Assembly (NCBI RefSeq): GCF_021347895.1
Contig: NC_067117.1
Span: 18,819,858 to 18,883,857 of the forward strand
Origin: Acanthochromis polyacanthus
Taxonomy: Eukaryota; Chordata; Actinopteri; Pomacentridae
Direction of reading: 5' to 3'
Length of the DNA stretch: 64,000 nt
In this document: positions 1 through 23,976 of the stretch, one piece after another
Numbering within the stretch: position 1 is the stretch's first letter
Layout of the letters: each line of letters begins with the position of its first letter
Position numbers and translations under genes: made by a program
The notes under the pieces: model-generated
Database searches by the model: none
Told to the model about the DNA's origin: nothing
The model's input: the letters and a program-made list of their open reading frames with translations, nothing else

Positions 1-901
1 GGAGAAAACATAAAGTGTATTTTTGGACAACTAGGATAAACAAAATTGAATAGAATTGCTATTCCACCATGTTTTTTTTCTTCTTGTGGTCTAGTAATTT
101 TCACTTAAGGAATAACACAGGTGTTGCTCAAGACTGATAGTTTATTACAATCCCCAAAAAACAATTTGAGTTGAGCTGGTGATTTTTCCTCGGAGTGTTT
201 TAGTAAAGTGAAAAGGCCACAAAAGTACACAGTAACACCAGTGTGCTATTATGCAGTCAAAAGCTGTGTGTGTGTGTGTCATTTGCTGGTGTCTGCAGCT
301 CACCATATGCTCAATATTACATTACCACAAACCAAAGACCTCAGTAACAATAGTGAAACCTAGCCTCAGCCTCGGCTAGTGTTTTCACTACGATGAGCAG
401 GTGGCATTGCTCTTTGAAGAACTCATTTAGCAAGATAGATAAGATTATAGAGAAAAGTTTTAGCTGACAGTTTTAGGAAGCCCTGACGTTATCTTTCCCT
501 GTAAACTAATTGCATTGTGCTGAGAAATCACACACATGCTCACTTCAGCAGTAGCAGTGTGCCATCACAGCTGCTGTATGCAGTGCTGATAAGACCTAAT
601 CTCCAGTTGTTATGTTTAGATGGACTTTACTTTCATTGCGCTACAGTATATTCTGACGTAATGTTTATGCAATAGATTCTTTCAGTCTGTAGTATGCTGT
701 AGTCTTGTGACAAATCCCGGCACTAGTTGTTGTTTATAGACTTGGTTGATGCTGGTTGTTTTTCATTGTTGCACTGGTGTTGTTTTTAATAGGACCTGGC
801 CTGAAGACTGACATCAGTTTATTGGCCAGTCACTCAAAATATGATCCCACAGTGGAAAGAAAGCTATGTCCTAACTATGAATTCCCTTGTTCTTTCTGCA
901 G
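1..901 (+). other. ACAP3 intron upstream of the first visible exon
   Basis: No stretch here joins in frame to the exon at 902 and I recognise no BAR-domain coding, so I read it as intron. The open frame at 756-900 has no matching domain and is in a different frame from the exon that follows it. The acceptor at 900-901 has an ordinary pyrimidine tract. Confidence 0.7.
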
Positions 902-8732
<7,831 letters not shown>

Positions 8733-11216
8733 TGGTCACTTCTGTAACCGGGAGCATAGCTCTGTTTATATACCTGTTCCCTCCTGACTGAGAACCTAAA
8801 CGTAATTGTGTAGAAGTTGCCCCTAGACACTGATCTCAAGGCTGTTACTTCTGTAGATCTAGGCTTACAGGCAACTTCTTGAGGACAGAGTGACTCTGTG
8901 GGATGCGTCGTGTCATAGGGAGACCCCTGATGGACCTTTCTAACTCTACTGACAATGCAGTCACCACCTCCATTTTCCTGCATCACTACTATGTTTCTGC
9001 TTGCCATTACTTGGCGCCACCTGTGCTACGCTAGCTACACGACACACACAGTAAAATTACATCTGCTATTTGCTGTTTTGCTGACAGGGTTTTATCCTCT
9101 AACTTATCATAAGGTGGTGTTAAATCCTGTGTGAGGGTGTGGGTTTACTGTTGCCTAACAGCTCTTACCTCTGAAGAATCACGCTGCATTAACCCCTCTA
9201 CACTTTATATCTATTCAGACCATCCATGTGACATCAAACTTACTCATCTCTTCTTGACCAGAGATGTAAATATTAAATATATAGAAGCTTAGAAACTGTG
9301 TACTGTGGCATGAGGTGAAAAAAATGGTATTTGTTCCATTACTAAAAGAAAAAGAGCAACTGACAAGCTACAGTAGAGGTGGGCAGGGTAGTTAACTGTG
9401 TATGAAGAGGGGTCAGGAAGGGAAATTAAATGTAAAACTGTGACAAAAAATACTGAAGGGCTTGTGGGGAAAAGACCCCCGCCTGCTTTGTAAGATACTT
9501 TGTGATGTGATGGGTGAGTGAGTGAACCGGAGCATAAATGAGTGCATGTGTTAAAGAATACTGAGAGACAGAGTTAAATAATATGATATGTTACATTATG
9601 TAAAGGAAAAAAAGAAACTGTGCACTTTTCCCATATACAGTATTATAATTTTGTTTATTTTCAGTTAGTTTTGACATTGTTCTTGTCTAGTCAAGGTATT
9701 GTCTATCTATTGTCTATTTTATTTGTGTCTTTTTATTTATGTTTATCTCCCCCAGAGGACCAGTGCAATGCATTCTTGGATGCAGTTTTTAATCTGCATT
9801 TCTGTTAATGATTGTCATTTTAATCTGAAAGCATTACCTGGAATTTATGACAAGTCTTTAGATGGCATCATGTAATAGCGCTCATAAAAGCTTTCGTTTT
9901 CACTTTGGAATGGCCTTAGATTGCTATGAGTACATTATTGGCTATCAAACATCCCACTGTTTGTTAGATTTTGCAGGCTTGTCTATAGAAACTGTAGGTA
10001 CAATGAATAAATTCTGAACTTCAAGTGATGTATTGGTGGAGAACTTGCTCAGTTGTGAAGGTCATGCGCAGACAAACCAGAGCAGCGAGTCATGCAGTGC
10101 AGTGAGGAAGTGGGAAAAAAAAAATTGATTGACATCTCACCTTCACAGAATTCTTCTGTTCACTGTCATTTACAGAAGACGAGTGACTCAAGTTTTCCTG
10201 TAAATACTCATCCACCTTACAGTATCTATGGTGGGCTTGTGGAGCACTTTTCTTTCTAACAGCTTAAACACTTGCGTGGTCAAAGGACTTGTGTATCTGG
10301 CTTCCCTCGCCTGTCAGGGCAAACAGAATTCCCTGTATGCTTTGCCAGAATTGTTCTTGGGAAGTTCAATATTGTTTGCATTCTGAGCATGATGAAATAT
10401 TTTTCTGTTGTTTAATCACATTGTGCAGTGCAGTCCTGTGGAATAAGCATGTACCAACATGGCCCGTATGGTCTCAGAAGTTTCTTCCTTTTTGCACCTC
10501 TGTGCCATTCTTCCATCTGCAGAAGAAATCTGTGGTGACTTCTTCATTTCTGTCAACAGTGATTTCAATTATTTTTTAAACGTTGTAGTTTTATTTTCCT
10601 CTGCCAAAGACTTTTTTAAAGGGAAAGTGTCTGAAACTGTTGTATAACATCTTTTTTTTAAGCTGAAATTGTTCAGAGTAGATAACAGCATAGTCTTGCC
10701 ATCCTTTCTGAAGTGACAGAGTGGTAGAAACACTGTTGGTGTGCTCACGCATTCAAAAGTGGTTACAGAGATGTGACTTACCTGATAGATGCAATAGTTC
10801 AGTGTACTCTAAGTAGAACCAATCTAGGGGGTGATGTGAAGCTACTGTGACCAAACTGTTAAGGGCCGTCGCCCTCGCAGAAGTATTAAATGTTGTGTCC
10901 ATTGTGTGTATTGACTTAAGAGTGGTTAAAGGTGCTGTTCAAAGCAAACTTGCTGTAAATAGTACACTTGTGTATTTTAACTCGATGCCAACTGCCTGCC
11001 TCTCAGCATTCTATCACAGATCCTGACTGTCTGGTCTGTTTTATGTTTGTCTTTTTATTATCTTCCAAAAAAACAACCTGTCAGACAGAACTGTACCACA
11101 GTTCTGAACTACTTGGAGGCGTTTCTTCTGTTTACTGACATTTGGATATCTTTGGAATACCTTCTTCCTTGTCTTTAGAAGCACTAAGGGAAAACAAACA
11201 AAATGCATACAATAAA
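8733..11216 (+). other. Probable ACAP3 3' UTR
   Basis: Sequence after the ACAP3 stop has no credible coding. AATAAA signals are at 10006-10011 and 11211-11216, either of which could end the transcript; a further one lies near 11490. The full extent is inferred, because 3' UTRs of about 1.3 to 2.5 kb are usual for such genes. Confidence 0.5.
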
Positions 11217-11827
11217 ACTGAGAAAGTCTTGATGAACTAACCCTGCTTCCTGCTTGTTGCTCTCATTACTTCTCCCTGTCTCGTCTCTTCTGTGTAACAT
11301 TCTCCCAACATTGCAGTTTACAGGAACAAATTGTTGTAAATGATCAGTTCATAAAATGATTTTAATTTATAGATATCAAGCTGCATTTACACGTTCTCAG
11401 ATGTTGGGAGAATGCTATTTTGTACAACCTGATCTGGTGTGTCTTGGTGATTGACGAACCTTTGGGTAGCACTTGGCTTATTCAAAGCAATAAAATGGTT
11501 AATTTTGTGTTAATTATAAGTGAGGCGAACATGTGAACACCTCCAGACTGCCAGCGCTCTATTTAAAGATCACTTTAGGGTCTTATGGGTATTGAACAGT
11601 GCTTCAGCTTCCAGCCTGCAGCAGCAACACTGTGCCTTGAATAATTCAGTGTCTCCAGTGTGTTAAACATTTATGCGACCTCACAAGCCTTTTTACACCG
11701 TCACCGAACAATGTTTTCTCACATGCCAGAAATGTCTTAATTCCTCAACTTACACCAAAGGCAAACACCCCATGTCCACCTGAGTAAATAAACACTGACT
11801 GACCTATCATTGCTTCTGTTACCACAG

Positions 11828-11877
11828 GGGTTGCCACGGGCAGCGGGAGAGTTAAACCCAAGGATGTTCGGGATAGA
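11828..11877 (+). other. Exon-like segment, gene unknown
   Basis: A 50-bp stretch has an acceptor (accacag) on its left and a donor (GTGAGTG) on its right, and one frame is open (VATGSGRVKPKDVRDR). It could be an alternative terminal exon of ACAP3, an exon of an unrecognised small gene ending near 13.77 kb, or chance. I do not recognise the peptide. Confidence 0.2.
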
Positions 11878-12303
11878 GTGAGTGAAGCATCCTGGGAGAC
11901 TAGTGTGATACTGTGATTCTCTCTCTGCTCTGGTGGTTGTGGGTGATCTTCAAGCTGTCTCGGTCTGTCTCCCTGTTTGTTGAACGTGCTTTCTTGGAGG
12001 ATATTTGGAGCTGTGTGAATCTTTTTCCTCTCTTTTCCGTAAATAAGCTATGCCGAAGTAAATCTTCCAAGCAGGGACATTGTCTTCACAAAGGATGTCC
12101 GAGGACAGCTGTGATGGAATATTTTTTTTAAATATGTAGTTTACCTAAATCAACAAATATTAAGTGAGAGTTGGTAAGTTACAAGGTATAGTGAAGTGTA
12201 AAACATTTTCCATTAGGAATTGTGTCTGAGCCAGGATAACAGGAGTGAATTGGCAGGATGCTCACCACTACTTCCCTGTTAGCGCCTCATTTGCTACAAG
12301 CTA

Positions 12304-12725
12304 TTAACCCCCATGTTGTCCTGGGGGTCAGATTGACCTGTTTTAAAGTTTGAAAATGTGGAGGGAAAAAAACTATTTTCACAGTGAAACTTCTGATGTC
12401 CACATTTTCAACATTTTGGGGAATTTTTTTGAACATTTTTTTTGGTGGAAATAAAAGAAATGTTAAAAAAAATGTTTATTTAACATATTAGATGTTAGAT
12501 ATTAAATATTAGAAGTTTAACTGATATATATGTAATCACTTTGGATATTTTAAGGATTTTTTTGAAGATTTGTACTCATTTTTTAGAAAATATTTACAAG
12601 AATTTTCTTACAAGAATATAATTTTTCAGGGAAACTTGTAAGGAATTATTGGAATTTCCTTCCTGAAGGTTTTGCAAATTTTCAGAAATTTAGGGTGCAC
12701 TTAATAAAGACAACAGGAGGGTTAA
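12304..12725. mobile_element. TTAA-flanked MITE
   Basis: About 420 bp of AT-rich, non-coding sequence is bounded by inverted ends that read TTAACCCCCATGTTGTC on the left and, reverse-complemented, TTAACCCTCCTGTTGTC on the right (15 of 17 identical). The TTAA at each edge fits the target preference of piggyBac-type transposases. The interior resembles a common teleost MITE with runs of phenylalanine-like TTT codons but no frame. It is non-autonomous and lies in the ACAP3-UBE2J2 spacer. Confidence 0.7.
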
Positions 12726-12829
12726 AGATTCTCATTTAGGAGAGTAGCTACATTAAAAAGCAACTGGACTTCTCTCTCTCTCTTTTTCCCGTTTTTAAGA
12801 CATTACAGCTCTTATTTAAGAGGCTTACT

Positions 12830-13390
12830 CAGTTCTAACTCACAGATGGGGAAGTTGTGTATTGCAACACAAAACTCACATGGTTGATAACCCAAGACTG
12901 ACATGAGGAGAAGTACATTGTTGTGAAACTGAAAGATGTCGGGGATAGCACAAAATGATTGTGAAACTTTCAGGGGAGGGGTCTCGTGACTGCATTGTCG
13001 GTGATTGATTATTGTTGCAAACCCCTCTCCTCTGTTTGGAAACTGAGTAAATCTTGTCCAGAGGTGTTGGTTCTCATGTGTTGAACCATTTGTGTTGCTT
13101 AATCTCCTCGCTGCATTAGACTGCGTAGAAAACATTACTCAGCTTGTGTGTGGGTGGTTTATTATTAGGGTGAACCAGTTTTTGTCTCCATTTACATGTC
13201 AAGGCCTGTGAGTCTTCTTCTAATAATAAATCTTTAGTGAAGATGTATATCTCTATCTTTCTATCAGTCGGTTAGAACTGAGGAAGGTGAATCATCTTGA
13301 AAATTTAAAAAAAAAGAGAAGTCTAGTTGCCTTTTGTTGGAGGTTTAAGGTTTGGCGTGATCAGGATGACTGAGAATCTATACAGGAGAG
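12830..13390. repeat. Old dispersed repeat
   Basis: The stretch includes TCGGTTAGAACTGAGGAAGG and GATCAGGATGACTGAGAATC, phrases that resemble a dispersed teleost repeat also hinted at by the foldback at 43454-43579. The minus-strand open frame across 12812-13135 has no recognisable protein and I treat it as part of the repeat. Family name and exact edges are not determined. Confidence 0.4.
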
Positions 13391-13539
13391 TACAAAGATT
13401 GTATTTTGATCTGTTTTCCACCCCTGGAGAAGATAAAGGAGCCGCATTGAGAGGCTATGCTTTGGGGACTTTGCTCTTTCATGGGTTCATAAAGGCTCAT
13501 CTGCTCTCTTTTCCTGACTATTGGGATGTGAATTTTTAG

Positions 13540-13770
13540 ATTCCAATGTTTGCTGGCTTCTCTCCTTCATGTCTTGTATGTAAAAAGCCAGATTGGTCAG
13601 CCTCTATGGTGCCCCGCAGAGGGACAAACTCTTTGACTCCAGTATCCCCTGTTGCAGGTAACGTCTCCTGTGTTGATGTCTTTCGCGAGTTTTCTGTCCT
13701 CGCGTCTCTCCAGCCCGAGAAGTTGAGGAGGAGGAGCATACAGTTCAGCCGCTACAAGAAGCCATCGTGA
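13540..13770 (+). other. Possible terminal exon of an unrecognised gene
   Basis: An acceptor-like AG at 13538-13539 opens a frame that runs to TGA at 13768-13770 and ends in the basic tail LRRRSIQFSRYKKPS. AATAAA follows at 13817-13822, so the arrangement looks like a last coding exon with a short 3' UTR. I do not recognise the protein, and the only candidate partner exon is the weak one at 11828-11877. It could equally be chance next to repeat sequence. Confidence 0.25.
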
Positions 13771-13822
13771 CTATTGCCAACCACCACTTTATCTGAACTC
13801 ACTTCAATCACTTTTGAATAAA

Positions 13823-14769
13823 AAGAGAAGCTATTAAAAAGACATTTTCATGCTGGGTGGGATAAGCAAATGGTCAAACCCCAGTGGGCACTAAAACTAC
13901 TTTATAACAGGTGTTCAGCTGGTCCCATTTGCTTTTGTAAATATATTTGAATAATAGATATTAGTTATTTCAAAATGTCACACTGGTGTTGTTTCAGTTG
14001 ACCTGATTGCAGTTTTGTAAATTGCAGTGTAATGGCTGCAGAGTCATTATGTCAGATGATGTGCAGACATAAATTGTAAATAAAGACAGATATCACAAAA
14101 AGCATCTTCAAAACTGAAGAAGCAATAATGATCAAGTTCTCAAAGGACTAAATCCAAGATTTACTTCCACTCTATGTCCTCTGAATTTTGTGAACTCCAG
14201 GGTGAAGACAAAGTAATCCCAATGATGTTGGTAATTCAGTTTATTTATTAGACAGTATGGAAATGTTTTCTTATTCTTGATCATACTCTCTGTGATGAGT
14301 AAACTAAACTCTGTGTTTAAAATCAGCAGAGTAGCCCTTTAGTGTTTAGCCATAGATTTATTTTGTCGACTGCAAATCTCTTAAGAAATGATTTTGAAAC
14401 TGTTCTGGAGCTGGTGTCAGAAATAAAATAAACAGCCTTAAGTCAGAGAGCTCTTGTGGAATGTTTTTCGTGCATCTCAATCTATGTTATTTTTGAAACT
14501 TTCTGGCAATTAAATCTACGACAAACTTCAAGCAGCAACACAAAGCATCGAGTTGGAGTAGAGAATAAAGATCCTCACATTTTGACGCAGATGGCTTTGT
14601 AGTGCGGTAAACGTCACTTGGTTGTTGAACAAATGTAAGTATGGTTGCGATGCTTATAAAGAAAAACACCCTTTTAAGCTATTTTTTTAAATAGTATGGG
14701 TCTTATTAAATCATTAGAATCAGACATATTATTCCGGATCAGCTGGTGACAGTAAAGTCCTCTCTGAGT
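13823..14769. other. Spacer upstream of UBE2J2
   Basis: AT-rich sequence with no coding that I can support. The short minus-strand frame at 14487-14669 has no protein-like features. The region passes into the CpG-richer UBE2J2 promoter after about 14770. Confidence 0.5.
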
Positions 14770-14951
14770 CATTTTTAGCAGCTGTAACACGGATGAAGAA
14801 GAAACGCGGAAGCGTCATGTTTCCTCCTGCTGGCGATAGCTAAAGCTACGTTGGTGTCATCGTCTTATCGGTTTGGGGTTTGACAACAGAAACAACAACC
14901 TTATTTCGTGTCCAGCCACGAATACCTATTTCCACTGGGGTCTCTGGAGAG
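14770..14951 (+). promoter_or_regulatory. UBE2J2 promoter and non-coding first exon
   Basis: CpG content rises sharply against the AT-rich flanks, and a good donor (GAGAG|GTACGTC) lies at 14951/14952. The next acceptor in phase is the one just before the UBE2J2 ATG at 17198, so this is taken as the 5' UTR exon and core promoter. No TATA box is evident. The transcription start is not fixed; about 14800-14850 is a guess. Confidence 0.6.
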
Positions 14952-15054
14952 GTACGTCTCTTCTACACGTCCTCTGATTAGGAAATGCGAGAGATGTCGG
15001 CTTCAACTCTCGTTAGTAACAGTACTGTTCGTGCTAGCCGCTGCTAACGGTAGC

Positions 15055-15137
15055 TAGCTAAGCACAGTTAGCAGTGGCCTACGGGAGCTAACGTTATCTG
15101 TTAGCTCACTTAGGCCACTGCTAACTGTGTTTAGCTA
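15055..15137. repeat. Nested inverted repeat (cruciform)
   Basis: Arms 15055-15080 and 15112-15137 are 26 bp each and match at 25 positions. Inside them GAGCTAAC and GTTAGCTC form a second perfect 8-bp stem. The whole is built from TAGCTA/TTAGCT words and lies about 100 bp after the UBE2J2 first exon. It would fold into a long hairpin in DNA or in the primary transcript. Confidence 0.9.
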
Positions 15138-15675
15138 CAATACATACTAAGCACTGAACAAACAGACAGGACTTGTAACCGGCTGTACTTGCTAGCTGTA
15201 TCCAAGTTACCGTGTCAAGTTAGCTGCCTGAACTGATAATGTGTTTTTTTTTTCAAAGCCTATCGGCCACATGTAATGTATTCTACACTGTGCCGTTTGT
15301 TTACAGTCTGAGGTTGAGTAACTGTCCGAACTTATCGATCTGTTCAGGTAACCAGAGATTTAACATTAGCTTAGCTTGCTAAGTAGCGGATTAGCCTGAG
15401 CTACATAAGTTGCGTTAAGTAGCGTCCTGTTTATTAGGAAGTGAAACTGGCTTCATGTCGACGCTGTGACTGCCCACGCACAGCTCTTTACATGTCAGCT
15501 GTTATCCACTGGACAGTATGTTGGCAGGCAGTGGTGCAGTTTCATGCTTTTGTGTTCACTGGACTGACAGATGGACAGACAGTTGAAAGTACATTCAAAC
15601 CATTAGCACGTTACGTGTTTCCATTTTAAGACTTAATACTTGAACTCCACTGCTGTTTACACGTTTACTTTTTCA

Positions 15676-15990
15676 GAATCAGCTTTATTGGTCAAGTACA
15701 TGTTAGGCACACTATAATAATTAAGCATTTTGACTCTGGTTTCCTTGCTTTTTAACTACTTACACAAAACACACATGCATTTAAACAAGGACAACAGGTT
15801 AAAGAAATAAATAGTCCTTAAGTACTATGTGCAGCTTCAGATATGTGGAAAAGAGCATGTTTTAAGTGACCCATATGCTAGGTGCAAACTCTGCAGGACC
15901 TGATGATATGGATAAATACAGTTAATAATAAATACGGGGTGTTTTCCACTTTATATACATGAAGTAGGTGGAACATAGTTCAATGGAGAG
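15676..15990 (+). repeat. Dispersed teleost repeat (CAGCTTTATTGG type)
   Basis: It begins AATCAGCTTTATTGGTCAAG and continues through ACAACAGGTTAAAG and AACTATGTGCAG-like words that recur in teleost genomes. It is non-coding and diverged. The family has no name I can assign with confidence, and the right edge is approximate. Confidence 0.45.
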
Positions 15991-17197
15991 GAGAGCGAGG
16001 TGGAAATATTGTAATGGACTGGCAAGATATTGTCCATTAAGTACAATCACATAATTCAAAATGTTTTACATATGATGTTGAAGAAAATGAAGACTAAACA
16101 AAATCAGAAGCATTTGGGCATGTTGAATAGAATATAGTTAAATTTGAAAGAAGAAGCTGAAATGTAGAAACAAACAAAAACAGAAGTTGCAGTGCCATTG
16201 TAGTACAGTGAGAGATATGATTCAATAGTGTTAAATTTGGGGATTCTTACTGCATTAATTAGACTGCAAAACATAGGATGAGTTCATTACTTGATGCATT
16301 TAAATGAAGTTAGACACTTAATTTTCGAATGCACCTTAATGAATTTTTATTTATTTGGAATATTGTTTATTTATTATCTAATTTTACTTTCTTTGCTGGT
16401 GGGATTTTTAAGGAAAGACACAGCTATTGTAAATCAGCATTTTTATTAGATTTTATTTTTTTGAAAAACACGTTTAATTTTATGTTTTTTGTTTTTAATA
16501 ACTTACCAAACTGTCATGTCAAATTTGAGTCATTTGCTGGTTTGTGATTCTTGTGCACTGTGTGATCTAAATAATCCACAGAACTTGTCAGCAGTTTTGC
16601 GTGAGAATAAAGTCTGTTATGATCACTACATGCCAGCAATACTGTGTAAGATGACCCCAGTTACCATAATTTGAAAGAAAACAAGCAACTAAAGTCTCTA
16701 CCAAGCAGTCACCTTCAGCTGACACTCAGGTTACAGTACCAGCTGCAGACAAAGTGTTCTGACCTGCTCTGAAGCCGCAGTTACATTTTCCAGTTGATGC
16801 TTCACAGTTTTAGCATCCCACCAGCCCGTATGATACCACCACAATATGTTATCTTTGACTGTGGTCCTTTGACATTGATGCATCATGACAAATTTGTAAC
16901 TGAAGAGGCAGTTATCCTTGCAATGAAAAACACATTCTTCAAAGCTCAATAATGAGTAATATGCTGCATTTCTCTTTGTTTTGAAAATTAACCAAATGTC
17001 ATTTTAGAAGAAGCAGCACACATAGTTTGAGTGTGTTAAAGTCTTTGCAGAGCTGAAGTGTTCACAGTAACAGAAGATTATGATTTATCCCAGTATTGTG
17101 AGGGAAGATATCCTGATAGTGGTGCCGTTGCCTTAGCAACATTTAAGACCAAAGGTTAATTTTAGTATCTCCCTTTTGATCTCTTTTCAATCTTCAG

Positions 17198-21227
<4,030 letters not shown>

Positions 21228-22952
21228 GAGGAGCCGGTGTGGTAGGGCAACGCTCCCACCCCCACCCCCCGGTGAGCCAGCTAGTGGACTCCACATTCTA
21301 CAAATACACTACGTGGGGGAGGGATGTTCAGTCCTGGGTTAAACCCCTCCACGACCACCACCACACCTACTACCACCATGGACTTTGGAAGGCAGAAACT
21401 CAAAGACCGCCCACCCACGAAGGACTGAGAGGAGGAGACGGGGGAGGTGGGGTGGTGGACGGGAGTGGATGTAGGGCTGGGGGATTGGAGGGGTTTATTA
21501 AAACTGTTGTTATCCAATCTTCAGTGGTTTTTATCAGTTATAGGAGCAAACTTGGCTCATGGGTTGTGAAAAAGTACAGAACTGTGGGCTGCAAAACGGT
21601 CATAGTTTGTTGCCCCATACTGATGGGCCTGTCGCACCGTAAATCTGCTTTACCGAGGACAAATAATCAGCAGCATTGTTCTCCTGTAATAACCTTACTC
21701 ATGCGTTTCCATGAGAGAGCTTCAGGGCATCAGGTTTCATAATCTGCAACGGCCAATCAAAAACCAGTTTTGCTCTTGAATTTCCCGTCCCAGGTGGCAG
21801 TCAGTGTTGAGCAATTTGCATATGTCAGAATGTCTGGGTCGAGGAGATTGTTTTTCCACATGAAATACAGCACTTACCACGCAGATTATAGACGTCACAA
21901 AACAGAAAAGATCACGTGAACCATTTGAATAGAAGGTAAGTGTCCAGGCCTTTTTTTTTTAATAGGTGCCAAGAATACATCTTTGTATTTTTAGCACAAG
22001 CTGAATCTCATAGGAAAACGCTCCAAATCATTTAAAGTTTATCGCGATTGATGGCCTGTGTAAGATCAGAGAGCTCTTTGGTAATCAGTGTCAAAAGATA
22101 AGCCAATGTACAACAGCAATACACAAAAGGTGAAAATTAGTACACGACCATGTGGCACAAATTACTGCTTTCTCTCATCGGTAGGGTCTGTTTTCTGCAT
22201 CAGTGCATGCAACTGATGATGCTACATAAGTAGTCTGCCTTCAACAGAGTACTGATGGGTGTATTAATATCTGTTTTTCTTCTTACATATGAATAAAAAT
22301 GCAAATTAGGTATATCAGTCTCCGAAACAGAGTCTGATCTGAGTCCAGATGTTCTCTCCAGTCAACTCATGAGCCAAGCAATGTCTGCACAGAAGTAAAC
22401 GGAGACCAGTACCTTTTTTTTTTTTAAATTGGCTTAGCTGACCAGTATAGCTCCAGTCTATATAGGTCGAAATAAGGACACACATGACGAGAACCAACAT
22501 TTTGTTTCTGTATATTACATTTTCTTTTTGATAATTTTTTTTCTTTTGTGTTTTTTGTTCTCTTTATTTATAGAAACAGCCGGCTTGGCTGCCATGGTTC
22601 TAAGGAAAAGTCTGTTGTTTGCTTAACAGGGCAGTACAGTCGACCATGGGGACAGCCCCGGCTCACATAATTGCAGATGATTTACTGTTGTGCATTGCAT
22701 TTAGTAAAGTTGGTTCTACTGTGTATCTAATGTTTCAACGGAAAAACGGTCTGAAAGCAGAAGATTCTCCTGTCTATTGCTCTTCTTTTCTTGACACCAT
22801 CTTAAAAAAACAAACTGATGATGATGGGAGTGTGTTTCTGTGATTATACAGCAAATGCCCAAATCTCCATGCTTCAGTTAATCTTGTGTGACATTGTATG
22901 TTTTCATAGTAAATGCAAATAAACTACCCTGCTTAGCAGGCCCTTTAATAAA
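21228..22952 (+). other. UBE2J2 3' UTR
   Basis: Starts with a C-rich stretch and becomes AT-rich. AATAAA signals at 22918-22923 and 22947-22952 suggest the end. The open frame at 21224-21742 overlaps the stop codon in another frame and has no domain, so it is not called. Confidence 0.65.
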
Positions 22953-23229
22953 ACCCTGCTTCAGTTAAGCTTTATTTACTTCCAATGAAAATTCCATTTG
23001 AATCATAAACCTGGCCCACACAGGCTATTATTCTTATCTACATAGAAATGCAGATGTAGATTCATTACTTCCTTAACCGACGGCACATGCCAAACAGTGG
23101 AATTCCAGAGAACACCTGAAGGCAAATCTTCCTTGGAAAGGTGCAACTCCCCATGTGACTGCGTCAGAGAAGTATGCTTTAAGAGTGCTGAGCTTGACGA
23201 GGTGACGGCAGACCTCACAGAACAGCAGA

Positions 23230-23272
23230 GACTTCACTTGGAGTAACAACGCAATCTCAGTCCTGCAACCAA
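23230..23272 (+). other. Non-coding 5' exon of the RING-finger gene
   Basis: A donor (CAACCAA|GTAAGT) at 23272/23273 and an acceptor (ATTGCAG) ending at 23397 define a 125-bp intron just before the RING-protein start codon. The left edge of this exon is unknown; the value given is only a placeholder within the transcribed region. Confidence 0.45.
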
Positions 23273-23444
23273 GTAAGTGTCTTAACATGGTTCATAGGTG
23301 TGTGTTAATGCTAGTAATATGCGTTACTGCAGAGCAGTTACTAAAAAAAAAAGTATTTCTTATATATTGCACTAAACTATTTTATGTTGTATTGCAGGCT
23401 TCTGATAAATCTCCAGGACTCTTCCACTCTGCGCTGAAATCACC

Positions 23445-23976
23445 ATGTTCCCAAATGAGGAGCTCGAGTGTGTTGTGTGCTGCTACGAGTACTCACGCAG
23501 CCACCGGATCCCACGGGTCCTCCACTGCAACCACACCTTCTGTGCCCCTTGCCTGGAAAAAATGTCCAAGCTAGAGGGTGTCATTTACACCGTCTCCTGC
23601 CCCCTGTGCCGCTGGATTACCTGCACCCGAGCCAGCCTCACCCTACCTGGAGCCCTGTGGGTCAACACTGAGATCTGGGACCAGATTGCAGAGGAGCAGA
23701 AAGTGAGGACAAATGGATCAGTGGAGGATCTGAAAGACACAAAGACCCTCCTCACCACACCAACACAGTAAGTATCTGGTTTATGTCTTTGAGAGGGAGC
23801 TGTGCTGCAGTTTCTGTACTGTTTCTGCTCGTCACCTGCTGAAGCCTAGTAGCTAAAGAAACTATTTCCCTCTTTTTCTCTTTAGGCCTGTTTCAAGGCC
23901 AACTGGTTTCACATCAACGCTCCAAAAGTTGCTCAGCTGTGTGCTGCTGCAAAGAGGGAACATGGACGGCTGCTGA
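23445..23976 (+). CDS. Small RING-finger protein (probable E3 ubiquitin ligase)
   Basis: Two coding exons, 23445-23767 and 23886-23976, join in frame (CA|G) to give 137 residues. A C3HC4 RING fills the N-terminus: Cys9, Cys12, Cys28, His30, Cys33, Cys36, Cys52, Cys55, with the core [11 protein letters not shown]. RINGs of this type recruit a ubiquitin-charged E2. The rest ([19 protein letters not shown], then a Thr/Lys-rich tail ending GNMDGC) shows no membrane segment, unlike RNF183, RNF186 and RNF223. The short, RING-first plan recalls RNF224 and relatives, but I cannot assign the ortholog. RNF223 is a human 1p36.33 gene, so synteny makes it a candidate too. The ATG follows a non-coding exon. 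Its only ubiquitin-system neighbour is UBE2J2, upstream on the same strand; partnership is not shown. Confidence 0.85.

Larger units (their letters stand above)
14952..17197 (+). other. UBE2J2 intron 1
   Basis: This 2.2-kb intron separates the non-coding first exon from the start codon exon. It holds the nested inverted repeat at 15055-15137 and the dispersed repeat at 15676-15990. The rest is AT-rich with no coding that I can support. Confidence 0.6.

Noticed and set aside
12812..13135. 107-residue minus-strand ORF
   Set aside because: It falls in a dispersed repeat and has no recognisable domain or gene context.
13327..13539. 70-residue ORF before the possible terminal exon
   Set aside because: It overlaps repeat sequence at its start and no splice site ties it to a gene.
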